Assembly: GCF_002005465.1 (NCBI RefSeq)
Contig: NZ_CP014691.1
Span: 1,302,001 to 1,366,000, forward strand
Direction: 5' to 3'
Length of the DNA: 64,000 nt
Origin: Neoasaia chiangmaiensis
GTDB taxonomy: Bacteria > Pseudomonadota > Alphaproteobacteria > Acetobacterales > Acetobacteraceae
In this document: one piece after another, positions 37,273-46,099 of the stretch
Layout of the letters: the number at the start of each line of letters is the position of its first letter
How positions within the stretch are numbered: position 1 is the stretch's first letter
Program-made: the position numbers and the translations under genes
The notes under the pieces: generated by a model
Databases searched by the model: none
What the model saw: only the letters and a program-made list of their open reading frames with translations
Told to the model about the DNA's origin: nothing

Positions 37273-37313
37273 GCAACGGCAAATCGGGCGGGAACCGTTG
37301 CCGACTCCCGCCC
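37273..37313 (-). other. Overlapping alternative hairpins in the rplL-rpoB gap
   Basis: Stem B pairs 37286-37293 (gggcggga) with 37306-37313 (tcccgccc). Stem C pairs 37273-37279 (gcaacgg) with 37295-37301 (ccgttgc). The two interleave, so they either exclude each other or form a pseudoknot. Neither has a U-tract. The place matches the rplL-rpoB attenuator of E. coli, but the function here is inferred. Confidence 0.55.
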
Positions 37314-37334
37314 TGACCCGCATATTCCACGAAG

Positions 37335-37362
37335 TCCGGCAATACACGGATGCATTGCCGGA
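37335..37362 (-). other. Perfect hairpin after rplL
   Basis: Nine-bp perfect stem TCCGGCAAT (37335-37343) and ATTGCCGGA (37354-37362) with a 10-nt loop, 12 bp past the rplL stop. There is no U-tract, so an attenuator or RNA-processing role is more likely than full termination, since rpoB follows. Confidence 0.6.
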
Positions 37363-37374
37363 CCGGCGGAATTC

Positions 37375-37749
37375 TTACTTGATTTCGACCTTGGCGCCGT
37401 TGTCTTCCAGCACCTTCTTGATCTTCGCCGCGTCGTCCTTGCTGACGCCTTCCTTGACGGTCTTCGGCGCGCCTTCGACCAGGTCCTTGGCTTCCTTCAG
37501 GCCCAGGCCCGTGATGCCACGGATTTCCTTAATCACGTTGATCTTCTTGTCGCCAGCGGCGGCGAGAACAACGGTGAACTCGGTCTGCTCTTCAGCCGGT
37601 GCGGCAGCAGCGCCCGGCGCAGCGGCAACAGCCGCCACCGGAGCAGCAGCGGAAACGCCCCACTTCTCTTCGAGCAGCTTGGAAAGCTCAGCCGCTTCGA
37701 GAACGGTCAAAGCGGATAGTTCGTCAACAATCTTGTTTAGGTCGGCCAT
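37375..37749 (-). CDS. rplL: 50S ribosomal protein L7/L12
   Basis: Stalk protein recruiting translational GTPases, 124 residues. N-terminal dimerisation segment with [20 protein letters not shown], an Ala/Pro-rich hinge, and the C-terminal factor-binding domain with [20 protein letters not shown]. Standard place after rplJ. Confidence 0.98.
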   Translation of the reverse strand: MADLNKIVDELSALTVLEAAELSKLLEEKWGVSAAAPVAAVAAAPGAAAAPAEEQTEFTVVLAAAGDKKINVIKEIRGITGLGLKEAKDLVEGAPKTVKEGVSKDDAAKIKKVLEDNGAKVEIK

Positions 37750-37826
37750 GATGATGGTCCCTATATATGCACTGGTTTCTGGTTAACAATCCCGCCCCGC
37801 TCACGCGGCACGGTATCGCGTGATAA

Positions 37827-38354
37827 TCAGGCTGCCTCTTCGCCCGTCTTGGCATAGGCGCCAAAAACGCGCGCAAGCTGTCCGGCCGGCGCCTGGACAA
37901 CGCCTGCGATACGCGTCGCCGGGGTATTGATCATACCCACCAGCTTCGCACGCAGTTCGTCCAGCGACGGCAGTTCGGCCAATGCCCGGATACCATCCGC
38001 ATTCAGCGTCTGCGCACCCAGGGCGCCACCGAGCACCACCAGCTTGTCGTTCGTCTTGGCGAACTCGACGATCACCTTCGCCACAGCCACAGGCTCATCC
38101 GCCCACGCAAGCGCGGTCGGCCCCTTCAGCAGCGGCAGGATGCCGTCGAATTGGGTCCCATCCAGAGCGCGGCTGGCCAGCCGGTTCTTCGCAACCTTAT
38201 ATGTCGCACCCGCCGCGCGAACGCGTCGACGAAGCTCCGTCACATCAGCGACCGTCAAACCCTTATTCTGGGTGACGACCACCATTGACGTGCTGCCGAA
38301 CACGTTGGCGAGGAATTCGACAAAGGCCCGCTTTTCCGTACGGTCCAAATCCAT
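37827..38354 (-). CDS. rplJ: 50S ribosomal protein L10
   Basis: Stalk base that holds L7/L12 dimers, 175 residues from ATG 38354 ([20 protein letters not shown]), preceded by AGGAG. Core [20 protein letters not shown] identifies L10. In other bacteria L10 represses its own leader; the 276-bp space upstream could hold such a leader. Confidence 0.96.
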   Translation of the reverse strand: MDLDRTEKRAFVEFLANVFGSTSMVVVTQNKGLTVADVTELRRRVRAAGATYKVAKNRLASRALDGTQFDGILPLLKGPTALAWADEPVAVAKVIVEFAKTNDKLVVLGGALGAQTLNADGIRALAELPSLDELRAKLVGMINTPATRIAGVVQAPAGQLARVFGAYAKTGEEAA

Positions 38355-38419
38355 TCTCCTCGTCAGCCGGAAAACCAAGGTCTTCCAGCCCGGTTACCCA
38401 TGGCGCATCCCCATCAGGG

Positions 38420-38610
38420 GAAAACGCCGCTCGCCTGTCCTCGCCCGGAACCCAGTGCTGAGGGGATCTGAACCCCAAAACGCTACGCCCCGTCTGTCGC
38501 CCGCGAACGATGCCGTTCCTTAAGAGACTCCATGAAGCCTCACGTGCGGTCTCGGACAGGTTTGGAAGCAGCCGATCGCTCAGCCACCCCTACGCCGCCA
38601 CGGCCGAAAC
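38420..38610 (-). ncRNA. Probable L10 (rplJ) leader
   Basis: The 276-bp rplA-rplJ gap holds no ORF. On the minus strand it contains several short complementary segments and a stretch with CCTGTCCGAGACCGCACG, GAGGCTTC, GGAGTCTCTTAAGGA and GCGACAGACGGG, which resembles published L10 leaders in position and general layout. Boundaries are approximate and the fold was not computed. Confidence 0.5.
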
Positions 38611-38630
38611 CGTGACGTCATTTCAAAAAA

Positions 38631-39323
38631 TCAGGCGCCCAGCGTGGTGACGTCGAGACGCAGACCCGGACCCATCGTGGAAGACAGCGCCGCCTTCTTC
38701 AGATACGTGCCCTTCGCACCCGACGGACGGGCCTTCTGCACCGCATCGACCAACGCGCGGATGTTCTCTTCCAGCTTGGCCGCATCGAAAGAAGCCTTGC
38801 CAACGCCAGCGTGGACGATACCGGCCTTTTCGGCGCGATACTCGACCTGACCCGACTTCGCCGCCGTGATCGCACCCTTGACGTCCATCGTCACGGTGCC
38901 GAGACGGGGGTTCGGCATCAGACCACGCGGGCCGAGGATCTTACCCAGACGACCGACCAGCGCCATCATGTCCGGCGTCGCAATGCAACGATCGAACGCG
39001 ATTTCACCGTTCTGAACCTTTTCGGCCAGATCTTCCGCACCAACGACTTCCGCACCAGCCGCCTGCGCTTCCTCAGCCTTCGCACCACGTGCGAAAACAC
39101 CGACGCGCAACGTCTTGCCCGTGCCATTCGGCAGGGAGATTAGGCCACGCACCATCTGGTCGGCATGACGCGGATCGATGCCCAGATTCAGCGAGATTTC
39201 GACAGTCTCGTCGAACTTCGCCTTCGCATTGCTCTTCACGAGGTTGATCGCCTCGTCCAGGGCATACGGCTTGTTGCGCTCGACGGTCGCGCGCGCAGCG
39301 TTCAGACGCTTGTTCTTGGCCAT
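38631..39323 (-). CDS. rplA: 50S ribosomal protein L1
   Basis: L1-stalk protein moving the E-site tRNA, 230 residues from ATG 39323 ([20 protein letters not shown]). It contains [20 protein letters not shown] and [20 protein letters not shown]. In E. coli L1 represses rplKA. It lies 4 bp after rplK. Confidence 0.97.
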   Translation of the reverse strand: MAKNKRLNAARATVERNKPYALDEAINLVKSNAKAKFDETVEISLNLGIDPRHADQMVRGLISLPNGTGKTLRVGVFARGAKAEEAQAAGAEVVGAEDLAEKVQNGEIAFDRCIATPDMMALVGRLGKILGPRGLMPNPRLGTVTMDVKGAITAAKSGQVEYRAEKAGIVHAGVGKASFDAAKLEENIRALVDAVQKARPSGAKGTYLKKAALSSTMGPGLRLDVTTLGA

Positions 39324-39327
39324 CAGA

Positions 39328-39762
39328 TCAGCCCTCCACCACCGAAATGCCCATCGACTTGGCGGAACCGGCGAGCATGCGCACCGCACCGTCCAGGTCG
39401 TTGGCGTTCATGTCCTTGCCCTTCTCCGCGGCGATCTCGCGCAGCTGCGCGATCGTCACCGAACCGACGGCCGCACTCTTGCCGACCGTCTGGCTGCCCT
39501 TGGAGATCTTGGCGGCCTTCAGAAGGAAGTAGGTGTTCGGCGGGGTCTTGGTGATGAACGTGAAAGTACGATCCGCATAGGCCGTGATGACCACCGGAAT
39601 CGGCATGCCGGGCTCGAGGCTCTGCGTCTTGGCGTTGAACTCCTTGCAGAACTGCATGATGTTCAGACCGCGCTGACCGAGCGCCGGACCAACCGGCGGC
39701 GACGGATTCGCCTTGCCGGCAGGAATTTGCAACTTGATGTAGCCAACGACTTTCTTGGCCAT
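39328..39762 (-). CDS. rplK: 50S ribosomal protein L11
   Basis: GTPase-centre protein, 144 residues. Start [20 protein letters not shown]; it contains [20 protein letters not shown] and a C-terminal [13 protein letters not shown]. An AAGGAGA sits 7 nt before the ATG. Unusually, nusG and secE are not upstream. The preceding same-strand gene is an efflux channel, 103 bp away, with no U-tract terminator in the gap. Confidence 0.97.
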   Translation of the reverse strand: MAKKVVGYIKLQIPAGKANPSPPVGPALGQRGLNIMQFCKEFNAKTQSLEPGMPIPVVITAYADRTFTFITKTPPNTYFLLKAAKISKGSQTVGKSAAVGSVTIAQLREIAAEKGKDMNANDLDGAVRMLAGSAKSMGISVVEG

Positions 39763-39865
39763 ATCCGGGTCTCCTTATGGTTCGCCCGAACCGCGGTTCT
39801 CACGACGATGGGCACCAAAGGTGGCGCCCATACCTCTCCCGCGTTCCGAATTGAGAGGCGGCCCC

Positions 39866-41512
39866 TTACCGCCCCTGAGAGGGAGCTGTCAAGCCCCCGG
39901 CCACCTGCGGCAGCGCATAATTGCCGCCCAGATCGCCATCCGCCGGGGATTCATGTGTCTCGATCCCGCCGGCCGGCAGCGGATGATGCAGCCCCTCGTA
40001 TTGCAGGGCGTGAATCGGATCGATCGACTTGATGCTGGGCAGTTCGCTGCGATCCCAGCCACCGCCAAGAGCGCGCACAAGACGCACGGTCGCCTGAAGC
40101 TGAATCGTCTGCGCCTGCACCTCGTCGATCCGGGCCACCAGCGCCGCCTGCTGTGCGACAACGACGTCGAGATAGTTCGTCAGCCCACCAGTATATAGCG
40201 CCATGGTCATGCGCTGCGTGCGCAAGGCCGCGGCCACCGCCTGTGCCTGGCGTTCCTGCTGAACCTTGAACTGGCCCGTCTGGCTCAACCCGTCTTCCAC
40301 ATCCTGGAATGCCGAAAGCACGACGGAACGGTAGTTATCGGCACTCTGGCGATACTGCGACCAGGCCCTTTGCAAGGCGGCGCGCCGCAGGCCACCGGTG
40401 AACAGAGGTTCCACGGCCTGCACGCCGTATTGCCACATGGAGTTCGCCAGATTGGCCAGATCGAACCCATTGTTCATGAAGCCGCCGGAGGCGCTGAACG
40501 TCACGTCAGGATAGAACGCCGCACGCGACACACCGATCGCCCGGCTCGCCGCTGCCATATTCCGCTCGGCAGCCGCCACGTCCGGACGACGCTCCAGCAA
40601 TTGCGACGGCAACCCGGCGGCAACGTAAACATTGCCGAATCGCATATTCTGGGACGTTTCCGGAACAACATGGAATGCCGCCGGCACCGTATTGGTCAGA
40701 ACGGCGATCGCGTGTTCCAGCACCTGCCGCTGCGCGACCGCGTTACTCTGCGACGCCATGGTCGAATAGAGCTGATCTTCCGCGCGCGAGACATCGAGCC
40801 CGGCCGCGATCGCACCACTCTGGCGCAGCTTCGTGATCTGCACCGCGGTCTGGTAATAGCGGATCGAGTCGGCATAAACCGCGATCTGGGCATCCAGCCC
40901 GCGCAGGCCGATATAGTCCGAGGCGAGTTCTGCCTCCAGGCTCAGCCGCGTATTGGCGTAATCCGCCGCCGAAGCCTGCGCGAGGTTCTTCTGCAACCGC
41001 GTGTTGTTACGGATGCGGTCCCAGAAATCCGGCTCCCACGTCGCAGCACCACTATAGAATTCACTCGATTCGTATGTCAGCGCCGTCGATGACGACCGCC
41101 ACAACCGCGTCAGCGAGCTTTTGTATTTCGCACCCCCCGCGTTACCCGTTACCTGCGGATAGAGCTGGGCTTCGGTTTCACGCGCAATATCACGGGACTG
41201 CGTGAACGCTTCCGCCTGTGCCTGAAGGTCAGGATTGACCAGAAGCATGCGCCCCTCCAGCGCGTCCAGTTCCGGATCCTTGAACATCTTCCACCAGTCG
41301 CCGTGCGGCGTGCCGTCCGCCGGCCTGCCATCGGTCATGACGCCATGACCACGCCAGCCATTCGGGTAGAGATAGCTCGGCGGGTGATAATCCGGCGCCA
41401 GATCGCAGGCACTCAGCGATGCCATCAGCAAAGTGCCGAACGCCGCGCCCGTCCGGCGAAGCGCCCGCCGCCTGCGAACGCGGCGATGCTGCTTATGTTC
41501 ATGCAAGATCAT
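39866..41512 (-). CDS. Efflux outer-membrane lipoprotein, NodT/OprM family
   Basis: Outer-membrane channel of the second tripartite pump, 548 residues. After an Arg-rich cytoplasmic start the lipoprotein signal ends in LSAC, followed by DLAPDYHPPS. OEP repeats contain LLERRPDVAAAERNM. The ATG overlaps the stop of the adaptor gene by 4 bp (ATGA). It is the last gene of this efflux operon and lies directly upstream of rplK on the same strand. Confidence 0.93.
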   Translation of the reverse strand: MILHEHKQHRRVRRRRALRRTGAAFGTLLMASLSACDLAPDYHPPSYLYPNGWRGHGVMTDGRPADGTPHGDWWKMFKDPELDALEGRMLLVNPDLQAQAEAFTQSRDIARETEAQLYPQVTGNAGGAKYKSSLTRLWRSSSTALTYESSEFYSGAATWEPDFWDRIRNNTRLQKNLAQASAADYANTRLSLEAELASDYIGLRGLDAQIAVYADSIRYYQTAVQITKLRQSGAIAAGLDVSRAEDQLYSTMASQSNAVAQRQVLEHAIAVLTNTVPAAFHVVPETSQNMRFGNVYVAAGLPSQLLERRPDVAAAERNMAAASRAIGVSRAAFYPDVTFSASGGFMNNGFDLANLANSMWQYGVQAVEPLFTGGLRRAALQRAWSQYRQSADNYRSVVLSAFQDVEDGLSQTGQFKVQQERQAQAVAAALRTQRMTMALYTGGLTNYLDVVVAQQAALVARIDEVQAQTIQLQATVRLVRALGGGWDRSELPSIKSIDPIHALQYEGLHHPLPAGGIETHESPADGDLGGNYALPQVAGGLTAPSQGR

Positions 41513-42792
41513 TGGCGCGCCCCGGCCTCCGGTGACGGACTGTTGTCCTCGGGCATCGCCCGGGTATCGTCATGAGGATTCGGCACGTTCCTGCGCGGCA
41601 TGGCTGTCGCCTCGTTGTAGCCCGGCGTCGGCGGCTGGACGCGCACCTCCTGCCCTTCAAGCATGTCCGCCGTCGGATTGGCGACGATCTGGTCGTGCGT
41701 GGTCACACCGCCCAGAATCTGCACCGTCGTGCCGAAGTTGATGCCGACTTTCACGTCCACCAGATGGACGCGATTGTTAACGATCTCAACCACTTGCATG
41801 CCCTGGGCACGGAACAGCAGAGCGTTCTCGGGCAGGATCAGGACGGATGGATCACCCGGCGCCTCGAAATGCGCCGTCGCATAGGAATCGGGCCATAATG
41901 TCTGGTCATCGTTACCTACGGTCAATTCCGTCGTCACCGTGCGGGTTGCGGCGTTGAAGGCCTGCGCGGTCGCCAGGAATTCAGCCTGATACTCTTTGCC
42001 GGGATATTGCGGCACCGTCAGCTTCGCGCGCAACTTGTCGGAGATCACAGCTGCGTAATCCTGCGGCACGGAGACGAAGACGCGCATGCGATGCATATCG
42101 GCAACGGTGAACAGTTCCGATGCACTCCCGCGGGAGTTCACATCACCACCGCCGGCATTCACATAATCGCCGACATTGACCAGGCGCGACGTCACGACAC
42201 CATCGAACGGCGCCACGATCTTCTTGAAGTTCTCCAGCGCGACGTAACGATCGACTTCATGCTGCGCCTGATCGACCTGCGCCTTCTCCGCCGCCGCGTT
42301 GGCCGCCTGAACGTCCACCTCCTGGCGGGATACCGCCTGGGTGCCTTTCAACGCCGCCCAGCGATCCGCCGTAATCACCGCCAGCCGGTAACGGGCCATG
42401 ACCACATTGTAGTTCGCCTTCGCCGCCTCGTATTGCGCATCGAGGCTCGGCGTATTGATCTCGGCAAGGACGTCGCCCGTTTTCACGTGCGCGCCATAGT
42501 CCTTGTACCACATTTTCACGTAGCCGGAGACCTGCGCATAGATCGGCGCCTGATACCACGCCGCCAGATTGGCAGGCAGGTTCAGGTGACGCACCTTCGG
42601 CCCCGGCTCAGCCTGGATGAGCGAGACAGTGGGCTTGGACTCTTCATCGGCCTCACTGGTCAGGGCGCTGTAATGCGCACTGCGCTCGACGATGCCCCAG
42701 ATCGCCAGGATGATGGCGATGGCGACAAGCACCAGCAGGATAAGCCGTGAGCGGCCGCTGCGATGCGGGGTTGGCTGGTGCACCTGGCTCAC
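41509..42792 (-). CDS. RND efflux membrane-fusion protein
   Basis: Periplasmic adaptor, 427 residues, GTG start overlapping the permease stop by 4 bp. One N-terminal membrane anchor (about residues 16-34, LILLVLVAIAIILAIWGIV). The lipoyl domain with YAQVSGYVKMWYKDYGAHVK, a coiled-coil hairpin and VAPFDGVVTSRLVNVGDYV follow. The C-terminal tail is Pro/Asn-rich. It is not closely similar to the MdtA-like adaptor at the left end. Confidence 0.93.
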   Translation of the reverse strand: MSQVHQPTPHRSGRSRLILLVLVAIAIILAIWGIVERSAHYSALTSEADEESKPTVSLIQAEPGPKVRHLNLPANLAAWYQAPIYAQVSGYVKMWYKDYGAHVKTGDVLAEINTPSLDAQYEAAKANYNVVMARYRLAVITADRWAALKGTQAVSRQEVDVQAANAAAEKAQVDQAQHEVDRYVALENFKKIVAPFDGVVTSRLVNVGDYVNAGGGDVNSRGSASELFTVADMHRMRVFVSVPQDYAAVISDKLRAKLTVPQYPGKEYQAEFLATAQAFNAATRTVTTELTVGNDDQTLWPDSYATAHFEAPGDPSVLILPENALLFRAQGMQVVEIVNNRVHLVDVKVGINFGTTVQILGGVTTHDQIVANPTADMLEGQEVRVQPPTPGYNEATAMPRRNVPNPHDDTRAMPEDNSPSPEAGARQ

Positions 42793-45700
42793 GCGTGGCC
42801 TCCTTCAGCGCCGCTTTCCTGCGGCTTCTTGTAATGCATGATGGCGAAAACACAGGGGACGAACAGCAATGTCGCCACGGTCGCCACGAGTAGTCCGCCA
42901 ATGACGGCCTTGCCGATCGGCGCATTGTCGGAGTTGCTGATCGACATCGGGATCATGCCGATGATCATCGCCGACGCCGTCATGACGACGGGCCGGATAC
43001 GCTCGTAACCGGACTCGATCGCCGCCTTGATCACGTCGCCATGCAACTCCAGTCGTTCCCGGGCAAAGGCCACGACCAGAATGGCGTTGGCCGTCGCCGT
43101 GCCCATGCACATGATCGCCCCCGTCAGCGCCGGCACCGACAGGGCCGTATGCGTCAGGAACAGGCTCCACGCGATTCCGCCCAGCGCGCCCGGCAGGGCC
43201 GTGATGATGACGAACGGATCGAGCCAGGACTGGAAGTTCACGACGATGATCAGATAGACCAGCGTGATGGACATCGCGAGACCAACGATCAACTGCACAT
43301 ACGCGCCGTTCATCGTCGTCGCCTGACCGCGCACCACCAACTGAGAACCATGCGGCAATTCGGACCGCATGCTATTGGCCACCCGCTCGACCTCGCGCGA
43401 GACCGTGCCGAGGTCGAGATCCTCGTTCGCGCCATACACATCGAAAACCGGCATGATGTTGTAATGCGCGACTTCCGCCGGCGTGCCGACCTGCTCGATA
43501 TCCGCCAGCGCGCCCAGCAACTGCGGCCGCGCGTTCGTCGGATTGCCATCACCACGATCGATAGGCACCGTCTCCAGATCGTTCAGCGTCTGCAGATAGT
43601 TTGCTGGCGTCTGAACGTCGATCAACTGCGACGTGCCCTGGCGGTTCAGGTAATAGGTCTGCCCGACCTGCGCACTGCCCGACAGCACGACCAGCGCGTT
43701 CTGCGCCACGTCCTGCTCGGTGATGCCCGTGCCGAGGGCGAAGCTGCGACGGTTGTTGATCGCCAGCGTCGGCTGCGTCATCGGTTCCTGCACGACGACA
43801 TCCGTCAGACCCGTGATGCGGCGCATCTTCTGAGCCAGTCGGTTGGCGAAAGCGAAGTTGCCATAAAGGTCGCGCCCGACGATCTGCACGTCGATCGGCG
43901 ACGGCAGACCGAAGTTCAGGATCTTCGCCGTCAGGTCCGCCGGCTGGAACGTAAACTGCGTTCCGGGGAACGCGTCGATCAGCGCCCGCCGCACCTTGCG
44001 ACGATATTCCGCCGTGGGGCTTTCGTCGTTCTTGAGCGAGATCGTGAGATCGCAGTCCTCCGTGCCGACGGTCGGCGTCGGGATGAACGCCTGGTTGAGC
44101 TGCGAGAACGGCAGACCGCAGTTATCCACGATCGCTTCCACCTGCCCCGGCAGGGTCTCGCGGATCTTCTGGTTCACCAGGCCGGAAATCTTGCCCGATT
44201 CCTCGATGCGCGTTCCGATCGGCGCACGCATGTGCATCTGCAACGAGCCGGATTTGATCTCCGGGAAGAAGTCCTGACCGATGAAATACAACAGCCCCAT
44301 CGAACTGACGGCCGCGATCAGGAACAGGGTCACGAAACGCCCGCGGATCGCGATCAGCCCGATGAGCACCTCCTGATAACGCTCCCGGAAATTCGCGAAA
44401 CCACGCTCGAAGCCCTGCTGGAAACGCCCGAAGAAGCCCTTCTTCTGCATGTCGTCATGGTTGCGATGCGCCGCCACCTGGGCCGCGAGCATGTAGTTGG
44501 CCATCGTCGGCACAAGTGTTCGCGACAGAATGAAGGAGGCGATCATCGCGAAGATGATCGCTTCGGCCATCGGCATGAACAGCCAGCCCGCAACGCCCGT
44601 CAGCTCGAACAGCGGCATCCACACGATACAGATACAGGTCGTCGAGACGAAGGTCGGAATGACGATCTGGTTGGCCGCATCGATGATCGCGGTCTCCAGA
44701 TCCTTGTCCATCTCCAGATGGGCATCGATGTTCTCGATCATGACGGTCGCGTCATCGACGAGAATACCAACGGCCAGCGCCAGGCCACCCAACGTCATGA
44801 CATTGATCGACTGCCCTGCCAGCCCCAGCCCGATCACGGAGCAGAGAATGGCCAGCGGAATGGACGTCGCCACGATCACCGTCGAGCGCCACGAGCCAAG
44901 GAACAGGAGCACCGCGAGGCTGGTCAGCACGGCCGCAATGACCATCTCACGCACGACGTCCTCGACCGAATCCTTCACGAAACTGGACGCGTCCGTCAGG
45001 ATCTTGATCGAAACACCCTTCGGCAACGTGCTGATGATCTGCGGCAGCAGTTTCTTGACGCCCGCGACCACTTCGAGCGTCGAGGCATTGCCGCTCTTCA
45101 TGATGACGATCAACACGGCCTGGTGACCCTTCACCAGCACCATGTTCATCTGCGGCGGCCCGCCACGATGCACCCAGGCCACATCGCGCAAATAGACAAC
45201 GGAATTGCCCACCTGCTTGATCGGCATGTTGTTGAACACATCCACGTCGAGCGGGGCGGCGTTCGTATGCACCATGTAATCCAGCGCACCGATCTTCTGG
45301 TCACCGGCAGGCAGAACGATGTTCTGCGTGTTCAACGCCTTGGAGACATCGACCGGCGACAGATTGTGGGCCATCAGCTTGGTCGGATCGATATCCACCA
45401 TGATGTCCGGCGCCAGACCACCATAAGGGTTCGGGATCGCCGCGCCCGCCACCGACACGAGCTCAGGCCGGATCAGATTGGACGCCATATTGTAGATATC
45501 GGAGCCGCTCATGTTCTGCGCGTTGATCTGCAGCGTCAGAACCGGAACGGAAGAGGCATTGTAGGTCAGGATCAACGGCGGCGTCGCACCCGTCGGCATC
45601 TGCTTGATGACAGTCTGCGAGACGGACGTGATCTGCGTCTGCGCCACAGCCGTATCCGTGCCCGGCTGAAAGAAGATCTTGACGATACCGCGGCCGTAAT

Positions 45701-45959
45701 ACGACTGGCTTTCGATATGTTCGATATTGTTGACCGTCGCGGTCAGTGAGCGTTCGTAATAGTAGACGACGCGACCGGACATATCTTCCGGCATTAGTCC
45801 CGTATAGGACCAGACAACCGCAACCACCGGAATGTTGATATTCGGAAAGACGTCAGTCGGCGTCGTGAAGATCGCCCGGATACCGAATATCAGAATAAGA
45901 ATTGACAGAACGACAAACGTATAAGGCCGCTTTAATGCGGTAACGACAATCTCGTTCAT
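42789..45959 (-). CDS. RND efflux permease (TM10 lysine absent)
   Basis: Inner-membrane RND transporter, 1056 residues. N-terminus MNEIVVTALKRPYTFVVLSI. The TM4 acidic pair is Asp402-Asp403 (LVDDATVMIEN). In TM10, where HAE1 pumps have a proton-relay Lys, the sequence is GTATANAILVV with Ala957 at the Lys position. It therefore belongs to a divergent RND branch that differs from MdtB/MdtC here. The two-component system just upstream on the same strand (140-bp gap) probably controls it. Substrate unknown. Confidence 0.92.
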   Translation of the reverse strand: MNEIVVTALKRPYTFVVLSILILIFGIRAIFTTPTDVFPNINIPVVAVVWSYTGLMPEDMSGRVVYYYERSLTATVNNIEHIESQSYYGRGIVKIFFQPGTDTAVAQTQITSVSQTVIKQMPTGATPPLILTYNASSVPVLTLQINAQNMSGSDIYNMASNLIRPELVSVAGAAIPNPYGGLAPDIMVDIDPTKLMAHNLSPVDVSKALNTQNIVLPAGDQKIGALDYMVHTNAAPLDVDVFNNMPIKQVGNSVVYLRDVAWVHRGGPPQMNMVLVKGHQAVLIVIMKSGNASTLEVVAGVKKLLPQIISTLPKGVSIKILTDASSFVKDSVEDVVREMVIAAVLTSLAVLLFLGSWRSTVIVATSIPLAILCSVIGLGLAGQSINVMTLGGLALAVGILVDDATVMIENIDAHLEMDKDLETAIIDAANQIVIPTFVSTTCICIVWMPLFELTGVAGWLFMPMAEAIIFAMIASFILSRTLVPTMANYMLAAQVAAHRNHDDMQKKGFFGRFQQGFERGFANFRERYQEVLIGLIAIRGRFVTLFLIAAVSSMGLLYFIGQDFFPEIKSGSLQMHMRAPIGTRIEESGKISGLVNQKIRETLPGQVEAIVDNCGLPFSQLNQAFIPTPTVGTEDCDLTISLKNDESPTAEYRRKVRRALIDAFPGTQFTFQPADLTAKILNFGLPSPIDVQIVGRDLYGNFAFANRLAQKMRRITGLTDVVVQEPMTQPTLAINNRRSFALGTGITEQDVAQNALVVLSGSAQVGQTYYLNRQGTSQLIDVQTPANYLQTLNDLETVPIDRGDGNPTNARPQLLGALADIEQVGTPAEVAHYNIMPVFDVYGANEDLDLGTVSREVERVANSMRSELPHGSQLVVRGQATTMNGAYVQLIVGLAMSITLVYLIIVVNFQSWLDPFVIITALPGALGGIAWSLFLTHTALSVPALTGAIMCMGTATANAILVVAFARERLELHGDVIKAAIESGYERIRPVVMTASAMIIGMIPMSISNSDNAPIGKAVIGGLLVATVATLLFVPCVFAIMHYKKPQESGAEGGHA

Positions 45960-46099
45960 GCCGACTTCCCGACGCGCAGACGCGGGAGATTAGCCGCATG
46001 CGCCATGACGCATCGGTTACTTCCAGGAAACATCGCGTAGCCCCTTCCAATCGGGTCCAGCAATACAGCCCCGACCGGAAACGACAAGGAAATTGGAAT

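Noticed and set aside
39815-39845. Hairpin in the OMF-rplK gap as terminator
   Set aside because: ATGGGC/GCCCAT stem has an internal bulge and no U-tract, so I do not call a terminator; it might belong to an rplK leader.
43041-45749. 902-residue ORF on the plus strand
   Set aside because: Antisense to the second RND permease; a consequence of third-position GC bias, not a gene.
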